Shown one piece after another: positions 1-7,761 of a stretch of DNA of 46,722 bases. A program made the position numbers and the translations under genes. Origin of the DNA: an uncultured Clostridia bacterium (GTDB lineage: Bacteria; Bacillota; Clostridia; Oscillospirales; Acutalibacteraceae); the NCBI GenBank assembly GCA_937880805.1, contig CALGRR010000120.1:1-46722 (forward strand), in the 5' to 3' direction. Position 1 is the stretch's first letter; each line of letters opens with the position of its first letter. The notes under the pieces are model-generated. The model was not told the DNA's origin. It saw nothing but the letters and a program-made list of their open reading frames with translations, and searched no databases.

Positions 1-1
1 C

Positions 2-163
2 GTAGATGACGTGGCCGGTGTGATCAGAGGTCTGTGCGATATGCTGAATATATCTTATGATAAATTTATCCGTACCACGGATGATTATCATGAGAAGCAG
101 GTGCAGAAGATTTTCAAGAAGCTTGGAGTCGGCCTGACCTGCGACCCTGTCAAGAAGAACTAA
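2..163 (+). CDS. Partial chimeric reading frame: MetRS-like piece joined to an unknown C-terminus
   Basis: The frame is open from the window edge to TAA at 161-163 (53 codons). Residues 17-41 (NISYDKFIRTTDDYHEKQVQ and the following IFKKL) match the catalytic-domain segment of methionyl-tRNA synthetase, where the family continues with a YDQGDIY-like stretch. Here the sequence instead changes after IFKKL to GVGLTCDPVKKN and stops, which is not a MetRS ending. The probable join is near 107-124. Downstream is a Bacteroidales-type convergent gene, so the last 12 residues may be the C-terminus of a Bacteroidales protein I cannot name. I read it as an assembly chimera and not a functional gene. Confidence 0.45.
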   Translation, partial: VDDVAGVIRGLCDMLNISYDKFIRTTDDYHEKQVQKIFKKLGVGLTCDPVKKN

Positions 164-171
164 ACTGCCCC

Positions 172-217
172 AAAAGAATAAATGCCCGAATCAGTCGATT
201 CGAGCATTTATTCTTTT
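172..217. terminator. Bidirectional intrinsic terminator
   Basis: Arms 172-192 and 197-217 are complementary with one G-T wobble around a four-base loop. An A-run on the left and a T-run on the right let it work in both directions. It separates the plus-strand frame ending at 163 from the minus-strand lipoprotein gene, whose stop codon lies in the loop. Confidence 0.85.
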
Positions 218-1012
218 TCTGAGCCCCTCTGACACCAGAAGATCTGCCAATCGGTCGGCATTGTCCAGCCACTGGGAAGCCAGATGATAATCTCCCATCA
301 TATAACAGGCTGTAGCTATATTATATGACGCACATGAACATTTCAGCTTGTCATTGGACTGAAGCATCTTGATCCATATATCCATCGCCGCCTTCCAGTC
401 AAAGGCTTCCGCCTTTTCCAATGCGGTGTACCAGTCAGGTGAGTCGAAATAATACAAAGAGTACTGCTCATGCTTCCACTGTGGCTCGAAGGCAGCTGCG
501 ACAGTCTTGCCAGCATCCCATCCTTCATTCTTGATCGCATCGTTGCCGTTCATGGACTCAACCACAGAATTCCCCGAAAACAACTGTAGTTTATCACCCT
601 GATACATAGCATCATAACACTTAAGAATGAAAGAAAAGGATGAGCCACTTAAAGCAACCTTATCAAGGAGAAACACCACATCTGCCCCTGTCTCGACAAG
701 GAGATTCAGCATAGAATCCCTGTTGGCATAGTCCGGAGCCGAACGGAGAGCGGATACATTTACCTCGCCCACAGAATCCTGATACCTGTCCTTAAGGTTC
801 CAGGCAAAGCCATCTGCCATTGATTCAAGGAAAAGATCGTCAGGATACACACCTTCCTGACCATACACGACGGTCACGTTCTTACCTGTGAGATCCACTC
901 CTGCCTTAGAAGGATGCCGCATCTCAACATCAAGAACATACCTTGCCGGAGCACATGCTGCTGCAGCCATCACTCCAAGCACAACTGAAAGTATATATCC
1001 GACAAATCTCAT
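191..1012 (-). CDS. Putative lipoprotein, DUF6340-like with C-terminal TPR-like helices (Bacteroidales type)
   Basis: 273 residues. The N-terminus is a lipoprotein signal: hydrophobic residues 4-19, then MAAAAC with the lipidated Cys at position 20. The middle (about 25-170) has the look of the DUF6340 family, which is largely restricted to Bacteroidetes; this is recognition by eye. The C-terminus (about 195-270) contains helix pairs resembling tetratricopeptide repeats, with motifs such as SYNIATACYMMGDYHLASQW. It starts 4 bases after the rimO stop, so the two were probably co-transcribed. Function is unknown; an outer-membrane-associated lipoprotein is likely. Codon style differs from the genes to the right of 1.43 kb (more TCC, GCC and GTC), which supports a foreign origin. 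Confidence 0.6.
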   Translation of the reverse strand: MRFVGYILSVVLGVMAAAACAPARYVLDVEMRHPSKAGVDLTGKNVTVVYGQEGVYPDDLFLESMADGFAWNLKDRYQDSVGEVNVSALRSAPDYANRDSMLNLLVETGADVVFLLDKVALSGSSFSFILKCYDAMYQGDKLQLFSGNSVVESMNGNDAIKNEGWDAGKTVAAAFEPQWKHEQYSLYYFDSPDWYTALEKAEAFDWKAAMDIWIKMLQSNDKLKCSCASYNIATACYMMGDYHLASQWLDNADRLADLLVSEGLRKRINARID

Positions 1013-1016
1013 TCTC

Positions 1017-1433
1017 TTATATTTCTACAGGCTCAGCAATAAGGTCATATTCATCAGCTCCTGTGATAAGAACGGTGATGAACTCGCCTACCAGCGAATA
1101 AGGATCCACCGGCCCCATCTTAGCAGCGTCATACTTGACAAGAATCTCGCCATCCACCTCCGGACTTTCGAACTCGCTGCGGCACACAAACACTCCGTCG
1201 ACAAAGTCATCCACCACAACCTTCACTTCAGTTCCCACGCGTGACTGATTGAAAGCCAAAGAGATACCGCTCTGGAGTTCCATCAGGGCATCAAGCCTTT
1301 CCTGCTTTACCTTTGCAGAGATGCTGTCCTTGAAGTTCTCAGCTCCGAAAGTACCCTCTTCCTCCGAATATCTGAATGCTCCGAGACGTTCGAATCTGGC
1401 TTCCCGGACAAAATCAAGAAGCTCTTTGAATTC
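1017..1433 (-). CDS. rimO: RimO C-terminal fragment (ribosomal protein S12 methylthiotransferase), 5' part missing
   Basis: Residues about 86-223 of the continuous frame match the end of the RimO radical-SAM enzyme, which methylthiolates Asp of ribosomal protein S12. Visible are the FVREARFERLGAFRYSEEEG motif after the radical-SAM barrel, a KQERLDALMELQ helix, and a TRAM domain ending in ITGADEYDLIAEP. The radical-SAM CxxxCxxC core and the N-terminal UPF0004 domain are absent; a GH13 N-terminus lies in front of the fragment in the same frame. The shared stretch encoding EFKELLD around 1412-1433 is probably where two genomes were joined. The stop lies 4 bases before the DUF6340-like gene. Confidence 0.8.
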   Translation of the reverse strand, partial: EFKELLDFVREARFERLGAFRYSEEEGTFGAENFKDSISAKVKQERLDALMELQSGISLAFNQSRVGTEVKVVVDDFVDGVFVCRSEFESPEVDGEILVKYDAAKMGPVDPYSLVGEFITVLITGADEYDLIAEPVEI

Positions 1434-1679
1434 TTCAAGCGTGCCGTATTCGGGCGCTATAGCCTTATAATCGGCAATATCATAGCCGTAATCGTGCTGA
1501 GGTGATTTATAAAGCGGTGAAAACCAGATAGCATCAACACCGATGCTCTTTATGTAGTCCAGCTTTTCCATAACACCCTTAAGGTCGCCTATACCGTCGC
1601 CGTTTCCGTCCTTAAAGCTTCGGGGCCACACCTGATAGACCGCCATTTCTTTATACCAATGTTTTTTGATTTCTGCCAT
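1434..1679 (-). CDS. GH13 alpha-glucosidase N-terminal fragment (oligo-1,6-glucosidase type)
   Basis: The first about 82 residues from the ATG at 1677-1679 are the start of a GH13 (alpha-amylase) barrel: WYKEMAVYQVWPRSFKDGNG, then DGIGDLKGVMEKLDYIKSIG, VDAIWFSPLYKSP and the DYGYDIADY metal/strand motif. Such enzymes cleave alpha-1,6- or alpha-1,4-linked glucosides in the cytoplasm; a full enzyme is about 550 residues. An AGGAGAGG ribosome site lies about 10 bases upstream, inside the end of the S8 protease gene, and the start sits just after that gene's stop, so the two were translated in series. A TTG at 1688 is a weaker alternative start. After EYGTLEEFKELLD the frame turns into RimO, so nothing functional is expected. 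Confidence 0.8.
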
Positions 1680-1680
1680 A

Positions 1681-3393
1681 TCACTCAACCTCTCCTGTTA
1701 TTTCAGTTGTTTCACCTGCAATAATTGAGGTGTTAATGCCTCGTATAATATTTCCGCTTGCGTCAAGAACATTCAATAAGCCCTCTGCTTCGGGGGCAAC
1801 AAACGAAAAGCTTCCGTCTGAAAAAACGGTATATTGCTTTCCGTTAAATTCAACTGCGTTTGCATCTCCATCGGAAACTATGCCTTCGAGGGTGCCGACT
1901 GTTGAATCGGTGCGTTTTATTGCCTCTTCAACCGCAAGCTTTGCATTTACCATAGGATAATCCATAAGCTCAAGGTCATCAAAATATGCAGCCTTGGTAT
2001 TGATTGCCGCAACCTTATCCGTTGCCGTGCAAACAATTTCTTTTATATCGGGGCCCTTGAAATCGGGATTTACAGACCACACAAGCGATGCAACCGCCGT
2101 TACCATAGGGGTTGCCATTGATGTGCCCGTAAGAGTGCAGTAATCGGAATTCATATCAAGGCTGTAAATTTCATTGCCGGGTGCCGATACCGAAATTGCA
2201 GGACCCACATTTGAGAAAAATGACTGTCTGTATGTTCCGTCGCCGTTGTTTTCGGCTGCACCAACAACAATAATTCTGTCAAGAATTTCGGATTTATCAA
2301 GCTTATTAAAGCCCGTGAAAATATTATTTTCATTCACCGAGCTGAAGTGGCCGTTATTGCTTGCATCAATGGGATAACCGAGCACATTGCCGTTACCCGC
2401 CGCCTGAACAGCCACAAAATCATAGCCCTTATTCAGAAGCGATGACATAACAAGAGTTGTTGCGGCTGTGCCGAGCACACGGTTTACCCACGGAGCTTTT
2501 GTGCCGACTATACCGCTTGAAATTCCGAGCGAAAAGTTAACAACCTTTGCCCCCGCCTTAACAACGGCAGAAAAACCGAAAAGCACCGCAAGCTCTGTAT
2601 TCCAAAGCTGAAGCCCTTCGGGCGACCAGTCAACGCAGATAAGCCTTGAATTGCTGTTTATGCCCGCTATACCCTGCAGATTGTTTTTTTCTGCGGCAAT
2701 GATTCCCGCAATGTGGGTGCCGTGGGTTGAAGGATAATTTCTTTTTGCCTGCTTGCTGTTCGGAAAGCTTATTTTGCCCTGAAGCTCGGGATGGCCGAGC
2801 TGAAATCCCGAATCAACAATGCCGATATTAGCGGTTGAAAAATAGTTTTCGTAATCCCACGCCTGCCTTGCATAAATGGCTTCAAGCCACCAATTATTGC
2901 CCTGCGGAGCGTTTTCATTCCACTCGGTCATTTCACCGAAGCTGTCATCGGGAGTCTGATTTTCTGATATTTTTGATGCAAAAACAGGCATTGAAAAAGC
3001 AACGCCCTGGTTTTCGCTGATATTTTTGCATTCCTCAATAATTTCATCATAGCTCATCGAGGGATACTTTAAAACATAAAGGTCTGCGGGAGTACACCAG
3101 CCAACAAGAATACCCCTGCACTTTGCGAAAAAATCAACCTTTTCGGCAAACGGCATATCCTCATCAAGAAAAACCGCTATTTTATTTTTGACATAACCCG
3201 AAACCTCATCAACCTGAACAACATCATTATCGTTCATTTCAGCAAAGAAATCAGATTTTATCGCATCAAAGGTATAGGGTATTCCGTAAAAAGCTTCGCT
3301 TAATGTATCAACAAACGAACTGAATGAAACTGAAACAAAGCTTGTCAGCGTTATAACTGCCGACATAAGCAGGGAGATTATTTTTACAAGCAT
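1681..3393 (-). CDS. Secreted subtilisin-like serine protease (peptidase S8)
   Basis: 570 residues with an N-terminal signal or anchor helix (about 4-27). The S8 triad is complete: Asp194 in GIVDSGFQLGHPEL, His224 in THGTHIAG and Ser425 in TGTSMATP, with oxyanion Asn334 in AAGNGN. A propeptide-like region covers about 30-165. The C-terminal about 75 residues form a small beta-rich module (EFNGKQYTVFSDGSFSF, then NVLDASGNIIRGINTS). It should hydrolyse proteins outside the cell. It follows the DMT transporter by 23 bases and runs straight into the GH13 gene, an unusual grouping. Loss of function is not apparent. Confidence 0.92.
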   Translation of the reverse strand: MLVKIISLLMSAVITLTSFVSVSFSSFVDTLSEAFYGIPYTFDAIKSDFFAEMNDNDVVQVDEVSGYVKNKIAVFLDEDMPFAEKVDFFAKCRGILVGWCTPADLYVLKYPSMSYDEIIEECKNISENQGVAFSMPVFASKISENQTPDDSFGEMTEWNENAPQGNNWWLEAIYARQAWDYENYFSTANIGIVDSGFQLGHPELQGKISFPNSKQAKRNYPSTHGTHIAGIIAAEKNNLQGIAGINSNSRLICVDWSPEGLQLWNTELAVLFGFSAVVKAGAKVVNFSLGISSGIVGTKAPWVNRVLGTAATTLVMSSLLNKGYDFVAVQAAGNGNVLGYPIDASNNGHFSSVNENNIFTGFNKLDKSEILDRIIVVGAAENNGDGTYRQSFFSNVGPAISVSAPGNEIYSLDMNSDYCTLTGTSMATPMVTAVASLVWSVNPDFKGPDIKEIVCTATDKVAAINTKAAYFDDLELMDYPMVNAKLAVEEAIKRTDSTVGTLEGIVSDGDANAVEFNGKQYTVFSDGSFSFVAPEAEGLLNVLDASGNIIRGINTSIIAGETTEITGEVE

Positions 3394-3416
3394 AAAAAAC
3401 AGCCCCTCTGAAAAAT

Positions 3417-4346
3417 TTATGAGTGTTTGCGTTTCTTTATAAGCTCATCAAACGGAATCTGCGATATTACGATTGCCGCAAACATTATAAAGCAGCCCAA
3501 AAGCTCTCTGCTGCTTAACATCTGCTTGAGAATAAGCCAGCCGAAAAGCACCGCAAAAACCGATTCCGTGCAAAGAAGAATCGATGCAACCGCAGGCTCG
3601 GGAGTATATCTCTGACCGAAAATCTGAGCCGTGAATGCAACACCGCAGCTCATAACGCCCGCATAGAGAAGCGGAAGCCACGCTGAAATGATTTCATCAA
3701 TCTTCGGCTCTTCAAAAATGAACATACAGATTACCGAAAGCCCGCCTGCAACAAAAAACTGTGCACACGAAAGTGCTATATTATTAATCTTCTGGCAGAA
3801 ATAGTCGATAACGAGAATATGAACGGCAAACGCAAAAGCACAGGCGATTGTTATAAGCTCACCCTTGCCGATTGAGAAATCGCCTTTTTTGATGCTGAGA
3901 AAATAAAGACCCACAATGCCGAAAAGCACGCCTATCCATACATTCAGCTTCGCTTTCTGCTTAAGGAAGAGCCCCAAAACCGGCACAATAAGCATATAAA
4001 GTGCGGTAATAAAGCCTACCTTGCCAACATCAATATAATTAAACGCATGCTGCTGCAGATTACCGCCCACAAAAAGTGCAAGTCCGCAGCAAGTGCCGCC
4101 GATTGCAACATCCTTTATGGGAAATTTCTTTTTCTCCGCAGGAGCAAGACCTTTGTTTTCTTTTTTATGACCGAGCATCACAAGCGGAAGAAGCACTATT
4201 CCGCCGATAACGGTTCTGATTCCGTTAAAAGTAAATGTGCCGATGCTTGCACCTTCACTCTGTGCAACAAACGAAAGCCCCCAAACAACCGCCGCCAAGA
4301 TACAGAAAAAAGGGCCTAAAAACCTATTCTTATTAATATGTATCAT
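3417..4346 (-). CDS. EamA/DMT-family transporter (drug/metabolite transporter)
   Basis: About 309 residues and ten predicted membrane helices arranged as two EamA repeats (about 5-150 and 160-305). The first helix carries the typical FLGPFFCILAAVVWGLSFVA pattern. Members export or import small metabolites; the substrate cannot be read. The C-terminus is basic (ELIKKRKHS). Start choice is uncertain: ATG at 4344-4346 is directly preceded by GGAAGGA, leaving almost no spacer, while TTG at 4362-4364 lies in the T-tail of the upstream terminator. It precedes the S8 protease by 23 bases. No promoter fits between the terminator and the start, so expression may depend on readthrough from the ispH operon. 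Confidence 0.85.
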   Translation of the reverse strand: MIHINKNRFLGPFFCILAAVVWGLSFVAQSEGASIGTFTFNGIRTVIGGIVLLPLVMLGHKKENKGLAPAEKKKFPIKDVAIGGTCCGLALFVGGNLQQHAFNYIDVGKVGFITALYMLIVPVLGLFLKQKAKLNVWIGVLFGIVGLYFLSIKKGDFSIGKGELITIACAFAFAVHILVIDYFCQKINNIALSCAQFFVAGGLSVICMFIFEEPKIDEIISAWLPLLYAGVMSCGVAFTAQIFGQRYTPEPAVASILLCTESVFAVLFGWLILKQMLSSRELLGCFIMFAAIVISQIPFDELIKKRKHS

Positions 4347-4362
4347 TCCTTCCGAAAACTGC

Positions 4363-4393
4363 AAAATCCGCCCACAGAAAACTGCGGGCGGAT
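4363..4393 (-). terminator. Intrinsic terminator behind the ispH-S1 gene
   Basis: Arms ATCCGCCC (4367-4374) and GGGCGGAT (4386-4393), extended by CAG/CTG around an AAAA loop, followed on the minus strand by TTTT. It lies 10 bases past the ispH-S1 stop and overlaps the possible start region of the transporter gene. Confidence 0.8.
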
Positions 4394-4403
4394 GAAAAAC
4401 GTA

Positions 4404-6434
4404 TTATTCAGCTGCTTCTTCAGCTACTGCTTCCTCGGCGGGAGCTTCAACTGCTTCTTCAGCAACTTCCTCAGCGGGCTCGATAAGAGCACGGATTGAA
4501 AGGCTTACGCGTTTCTTGTCGTAATCAACCGCTGTAATCTTGCAGTTTACCTTATCGCCAACCTTGAGAACATCCTGGGGCTTGCTGATATGACGGTCAG
4601 CAATCTGTGAAATATGGATAAGTCCGTCAATGCCGGGGATAACTCTTGCGAAAGCACCGAAGGTTGTCATACCAACGATTTCAGCCTCAACAACCGAGCC
4701 TTCGGGATAATTCTTCTTAAGGATTTCCCAGGGATTGTCTTCGTCTTTTCTGTAGCCGAGAGAAATCTTTCTCTTTTCAGCGTCAAGAGCCTTGATATAA
4801 ACTTCAACTTCCTGACCGATTTCAAATACCTCTGAAGGATTCTTGATACGCTTCCAGGACATTTCTGAAATGTGAACCATACCGTCAACGCCGCCGATGT
4901 CAACGAATGCACCGTAGTTTGTCATTGACTTAACAACGCCGCTGTACTGCTGGCCTTCTGCTGCCTGTGCCCAGAATGCATCTGCTGCTTCCTTCTTTGC
5001 ATCCTTAAGAACTGCACGGATTGAACCGACAGCTCTTCTTCTCTGCTTATTAACTTCAATGATGCGGAACTTAACTGTTGTTTTGAGAAGATCCTCAAGA
5101 TTCTCATCTCTGCGTTCTGTTGCGAGAGATGCGGGAACAAATACGCGGATGTTGTTTGAAACAACAAGAACGCCGCCCTTGATAACTTCAACAACTGTTC
5201 CTTCAAGAACTCTGCCGTCTTCTTCTGCTTCGATAATATCTGCCCAGGATTTCTGAGCGTCAAAGCGTCTCTTTGAAAGCATTACTGTGCCTTCTGCATC
5301 ATTTGTTTTCATAATGATAAGATCAATTTCATCACCGATCTTAAGCTCTTTTGATGCATCTGCTGTGGGGTCTGCACTGTATTCATCCATAGGAACAAAG
5401 CCGGCATGCTTTCTGCCGATGTCAACACGGATTTCGGTGGGTGTGATACCCATAACGATGCCTTTTACTTTCTGGTCGGTGCTCATACTGCTGAGTGAAA
5501 CTTCAAGAGCTTCTGAAAAGCTCATATCTTCAGTAATCGTAGCTATAGAAGGCACCTCCTCTACCTGCAGATTTGTGGTTTCGTTTACGATTTCGGACAT
5601 TTCTAAAAGTACCTCCTTAATTATTGCGGAAGGGGTTGACGCCCCTGCCGTGACGCCGATTTCGGCGTATGGGGAAAAATCTATGGTCCTGAGCTCATCG
5701 GCTCTTTCCACCAAATATGTATCGCAGTTTTCACTGCTTACGGCTTTAAGCTTCGCCGTGTTTGAACTGTGCCGCCCGCCTATGATGACCATTGCATCGC
5801 ATTTCTTTGAAAGCTCCGATGCTTCATCCTGCCTTTTTCGGGTAGCAAGGCATATTGTATCAAATATTTTCGGATTTGTACAGTATATTTTTATTTTTTC
5901 TTTACATTTTTTCCATTCATTTTGTGAAAAAGTTGTTTGAGCAACAGCTATTATTCCCTTTTCGAACAAAGCTTTGTTTTTTTCACAAACTGCGTCAAGT
6001 TCTTCTGCGTTATTGAAAACAAAAGCACTGCCTCTGCAATGACCCACTATACCCTTAACTTCGGGGTGGTCGGGGTCTCCTGCAATCAGAACAGAAATAT
6101 TTTCGTCTGAATTCTCGCTGACTATTGAATGGATTTTTTTAACAAAGGGGCAGGTTGCATCGCATATCTCAACGCCTGCCTTTTCAAGCTCCTCATAAAC
6201 GCTTTTTGAAACACCGTGAGCACGGATAATAACCGTTTCACCCTGCTTTGCCTGAGAAGGAGAATCAATAACGCCTATTCCTTTTTCTGCAAGGTCATCC
6301 GTCACCTGCAGATTATGTATAAGCGGACCGAGCGTAACCGCTTTTTTGCCCTTTTCGGCAAGTGCGTAAGCCTGAGTTACCGCACGGTCAACACCAAAGC
6401 AGAAGCCTGCTGTTTCGGCAAGGGTTATTCGCAA
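4404..6434 (-). CDS. ispH: IspH-S1 fusion: HMBPP reductase with four S1 RNA-binding domains
   Basis: 676 residues. Residues 1-280 are 4-hydroxy-3-methylbut-2-enyl diphosphate reductase, last step of the MEP isoprenoid pathway, with the Fe-S cysteines Cys12 (GFCFGVDRAV), Cys95 (CDATCPFV) and Cys195 (DTICLATRKRQ) and substrate His40 and His123. Residues 321-648 form four S1/OB domains (about 321-390, 407-475, 495-562, 578-648), like ribosomal protein S1/RpsA, then an Ala/Glu-rich acidic tail. This fusion is known in Clostridia. The start is TTG (6432-6434) with GGAGG eight bases upstream; it overlaps plsC by 10 bases. It is the last gene of the rpiR-baiN-cmk-plsC-ispH string. Confidence 0.95.
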   Translation of the reverse strand: MRITLAETAGFCFGVDRAVTQAYALAEKGKKAVTLGPLIHNLQVTDDLAEKGIGVIDSPSQAKQGETVIIRAHGVSKSVYEELEKAGVEICDATCPFVKKIHSIVSENSDENISVLIAGDPDHPEVKGIVGHCRGSAFVFNNAEELDAVCEKNKALFEKGIIAVAQTTFSQNEWKKCKEKIKIYCTNPKIFDTICLATRKRQDEASELSKKCDAMVIIGGRHSSNTAKLKAVSSENCDTYLVERADELRTIDFSPYAEIGVTAGASTPSAIIKEVLLEMSEIVNETTNLQVEEVPSIATITEDMSFSEALEVSLSSMSTDQKVKGIVMGITPTEIRVDIGRKHAGFVPMDEYSADPTADASKELKIGDEIDLIIMKTNDAEGTVMLSKRRFDAQKSWADIIEAEEDGRVLEGTVVEVIKGGVLVVSNNIRVFVPASLATERRDENLEDLLKTTVKFRIIEVNKQRRRAVGSIRAVLKDAKKEAADAFWAQAAEGQQYSGVVKSMTNYGAFVDIGGVDGMVHISEMSWKRIKNPSEVFEIGQEVEVYIKALDAEKRKISLGYRKDEDNPWEILKKNYPEGSVVEAEIVGMTTFGAFARVIPGIDGLIHISQIADRHISKPQDVLKVGDKVNCKITAVDYDKKRVSLSIRALIEPAEEVAEEAVEAPAEEAVAEEAAE

Positions 6435-7066
6435 TGTCCTAACCTCCAGAGATCAACTATTCTTTCCATTATGTATGCCGCAACAGCCTTTTCTTCAGTT
6501 TTTGAGCCTTCCTCGGTAAAACCAAGCTCTTCATAGGGAATAAGCTCGCCGAATCTTACGGTTATTCTGCTGCCTCTCTTCATATCGTCTTTATTGTAAA
6601 TCGATACGGGAAGAACGGGCGCCTTTGCAGCCTTTGCGATAACCGCAACGCCTCTTTTTGCCTTTCCGGGCTTATGATCCTTTGAACGGGTTCCTTCGGG
6701 GAAAAGGCCGAGAATTCTGCCCTCCTGCACAACTCTGATTGCATATTGGAGAGCCTCTTTATCCATACCGCCTCTGACGATGGGGAAGCCGTTCATTTTG
6801 GTAAGAAAATACTTTGCTACAGGATTATCAAAAAGCTCTTTCTTTGCCATAAAATGCATTTGTCTGTTTTCAATGGGAATGCCGATGAAAACAGGGTCAA
6901 GTGCGTGATTATGGTTTGCCGCCATTATAAATCCGCCTTCGGCAGGAATATTTTCAAGACCTACATAATTGACTTTATACATCTTGTTTCTTATATGATT
7001 ACCGAGGGGACGAATTTTATCATAGAATTTGCTGTCACCCAGAACAGAATAGTCAAAACCCTTCAT
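6425..7066 (-). CDS. plsC: 1-acyl-sn-glycerol-3-phosphate acyltransferase (PlsC family)
   Basis: 213 residues. The acyltransferase HX4D motif is His52-Asp57 in NHNHALDPVF, and the glycerophosphate-binding motif is FPEGTRSKD (about 122-130). It transfers a second acyl chain to lysophosphatidic acid at the membrane, making phosphatidic acid. The ATG at 7064-7066 overlaps the cmk stop by one base (TGATG), and AAGGAG lies just upstream, so translation is coupled. Conserved neighbours cmk and ispH-S1 mark the usual Clostridial arrangement. The protein lacks an evident N-terminal membrane helix, so peripheral membrane binding is likely. Confidence 0.92.
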   Translation of the reverse strand: MKGFDYSVLGDSKFYDKIRPLGNHIRNKMYKVNYVGLENIPAEGGFIMAANHNHALDPVFIGIPIENRQMHFMAKKELFDNPVAKYFLTKMNGFPIVRGGMDKEALQYAIRVVQEGRILGLFPEGTRSKDHKPGKAKRGVAVIAKAAKAPVLPVSIYNKDDMKRGSRITVRFGELIPYEELGFTEEGSKTEEKAVAAYIMERIVDLWRLGHCE

Positions 7067-7740
7067 CAGATTTTCTCCTTTATAATCTTTACTATTTCTT
7101 TTACAGACTCTTCAAGAGTCAAACCTGTTGTGTCAAAAATAACGCCGTCTTCTGCCGGCTTGAGAGGAGCTATTTCTCTGTGTGAATCATTATAATCTCT
7201 TTCGATTAAATCTTCAAGCACTTCTTTATAGCTGACCTCACTGCCCTTTTCAACAAGCTCTCTGTATCTTCTTGTTGCTCTCTCTTCGGGAGAAGCCGTC
7301 AGAAAAATTTTAACCTGTGCGTGGGGCAAAACAACGGTGCCTATATCTCTGCCGTCCATTATGCAGTTCGTTTTTGCCGCAATATTTTTCTGAAGGTCAA
7401 AAAGGAATGCTCTGACCTCGGGCACAGCCGAAACATCGGAAGCCGCCATTGATGCGGGCGGAGTTCTGATTTCAACGGAAACATCCTCTCCGTTAAGAAG
7501 CACCTTCTGCTCGCCGTTTTCAAAAACAAGGTCAACATTTATTCCGTTTATGCTTTCGGCAACAGCAGCCTTATCTCTTGTGTTAATACCTTTACGAAGT
7601 GCGTTAACGCCAACTGCTCTGTAAAGTGCACCGGTGTCAACATAAACAAACCCGAGCTGCTTTGCCGCACCTCTTGAAACCGTGCTTTTTCCTGCACCCG
7701 CAGGGCCGTCAATCGCAACATTGATAACAGTATTGCTCAT
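7066..7740 (-). CDS. cmk: Cytidylate kinase
   Basis: 224 residues, normal for the family. The P-loop is GPAGAGKST (12-20), followed by FVYVDTGALYRAVG; the NMP-binding and LID parts include DGRDIGTVVLP and SPEERATRRYRE. It phosphorylates CMP and dCMP with ATP. The ATG at 7738-7740 has GGAGG eight bases upstream. It lies 21 bases after the BaiN-like gene and overlaps plsC by one base, so all are likely on one transcript. Confidence 0.96.
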   Translation of the reverse strand: MSNTVINVAIDGPAGAGKSTVSRGAAKQLGFVYVDTGALYRAVGVNALRKGINTRDKAAVAESINGINVDLVFENGEQKVLLNGEDVSVEIRTPPASMAASDVSAVPEVRAFLFDLQKNIAAKTNCIMDGRDIGTVVLPHAQVKIFLTASPEERATRRYRELVEKGSEVSYKEVLEDLIERDYNDSHREIAPLKPAEDGVIFDTTGLTLEESVKEIVKIIKEKI

Positions 7741-7761
7741 ACCCGTATCCTCCGATTTTTA

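Noticed and set aside
5287..5940. 217-codon plus-strand frame opposite ispH-S1
   Set aside because: Antisense shadow of a clear gene; no ribosome site, and the translation has no family features.
4404..6434. IspH-S1 fusion as a novel gene
   Set aside because: Long-known fusion in Clostridia; kept as an ordinary annotation.
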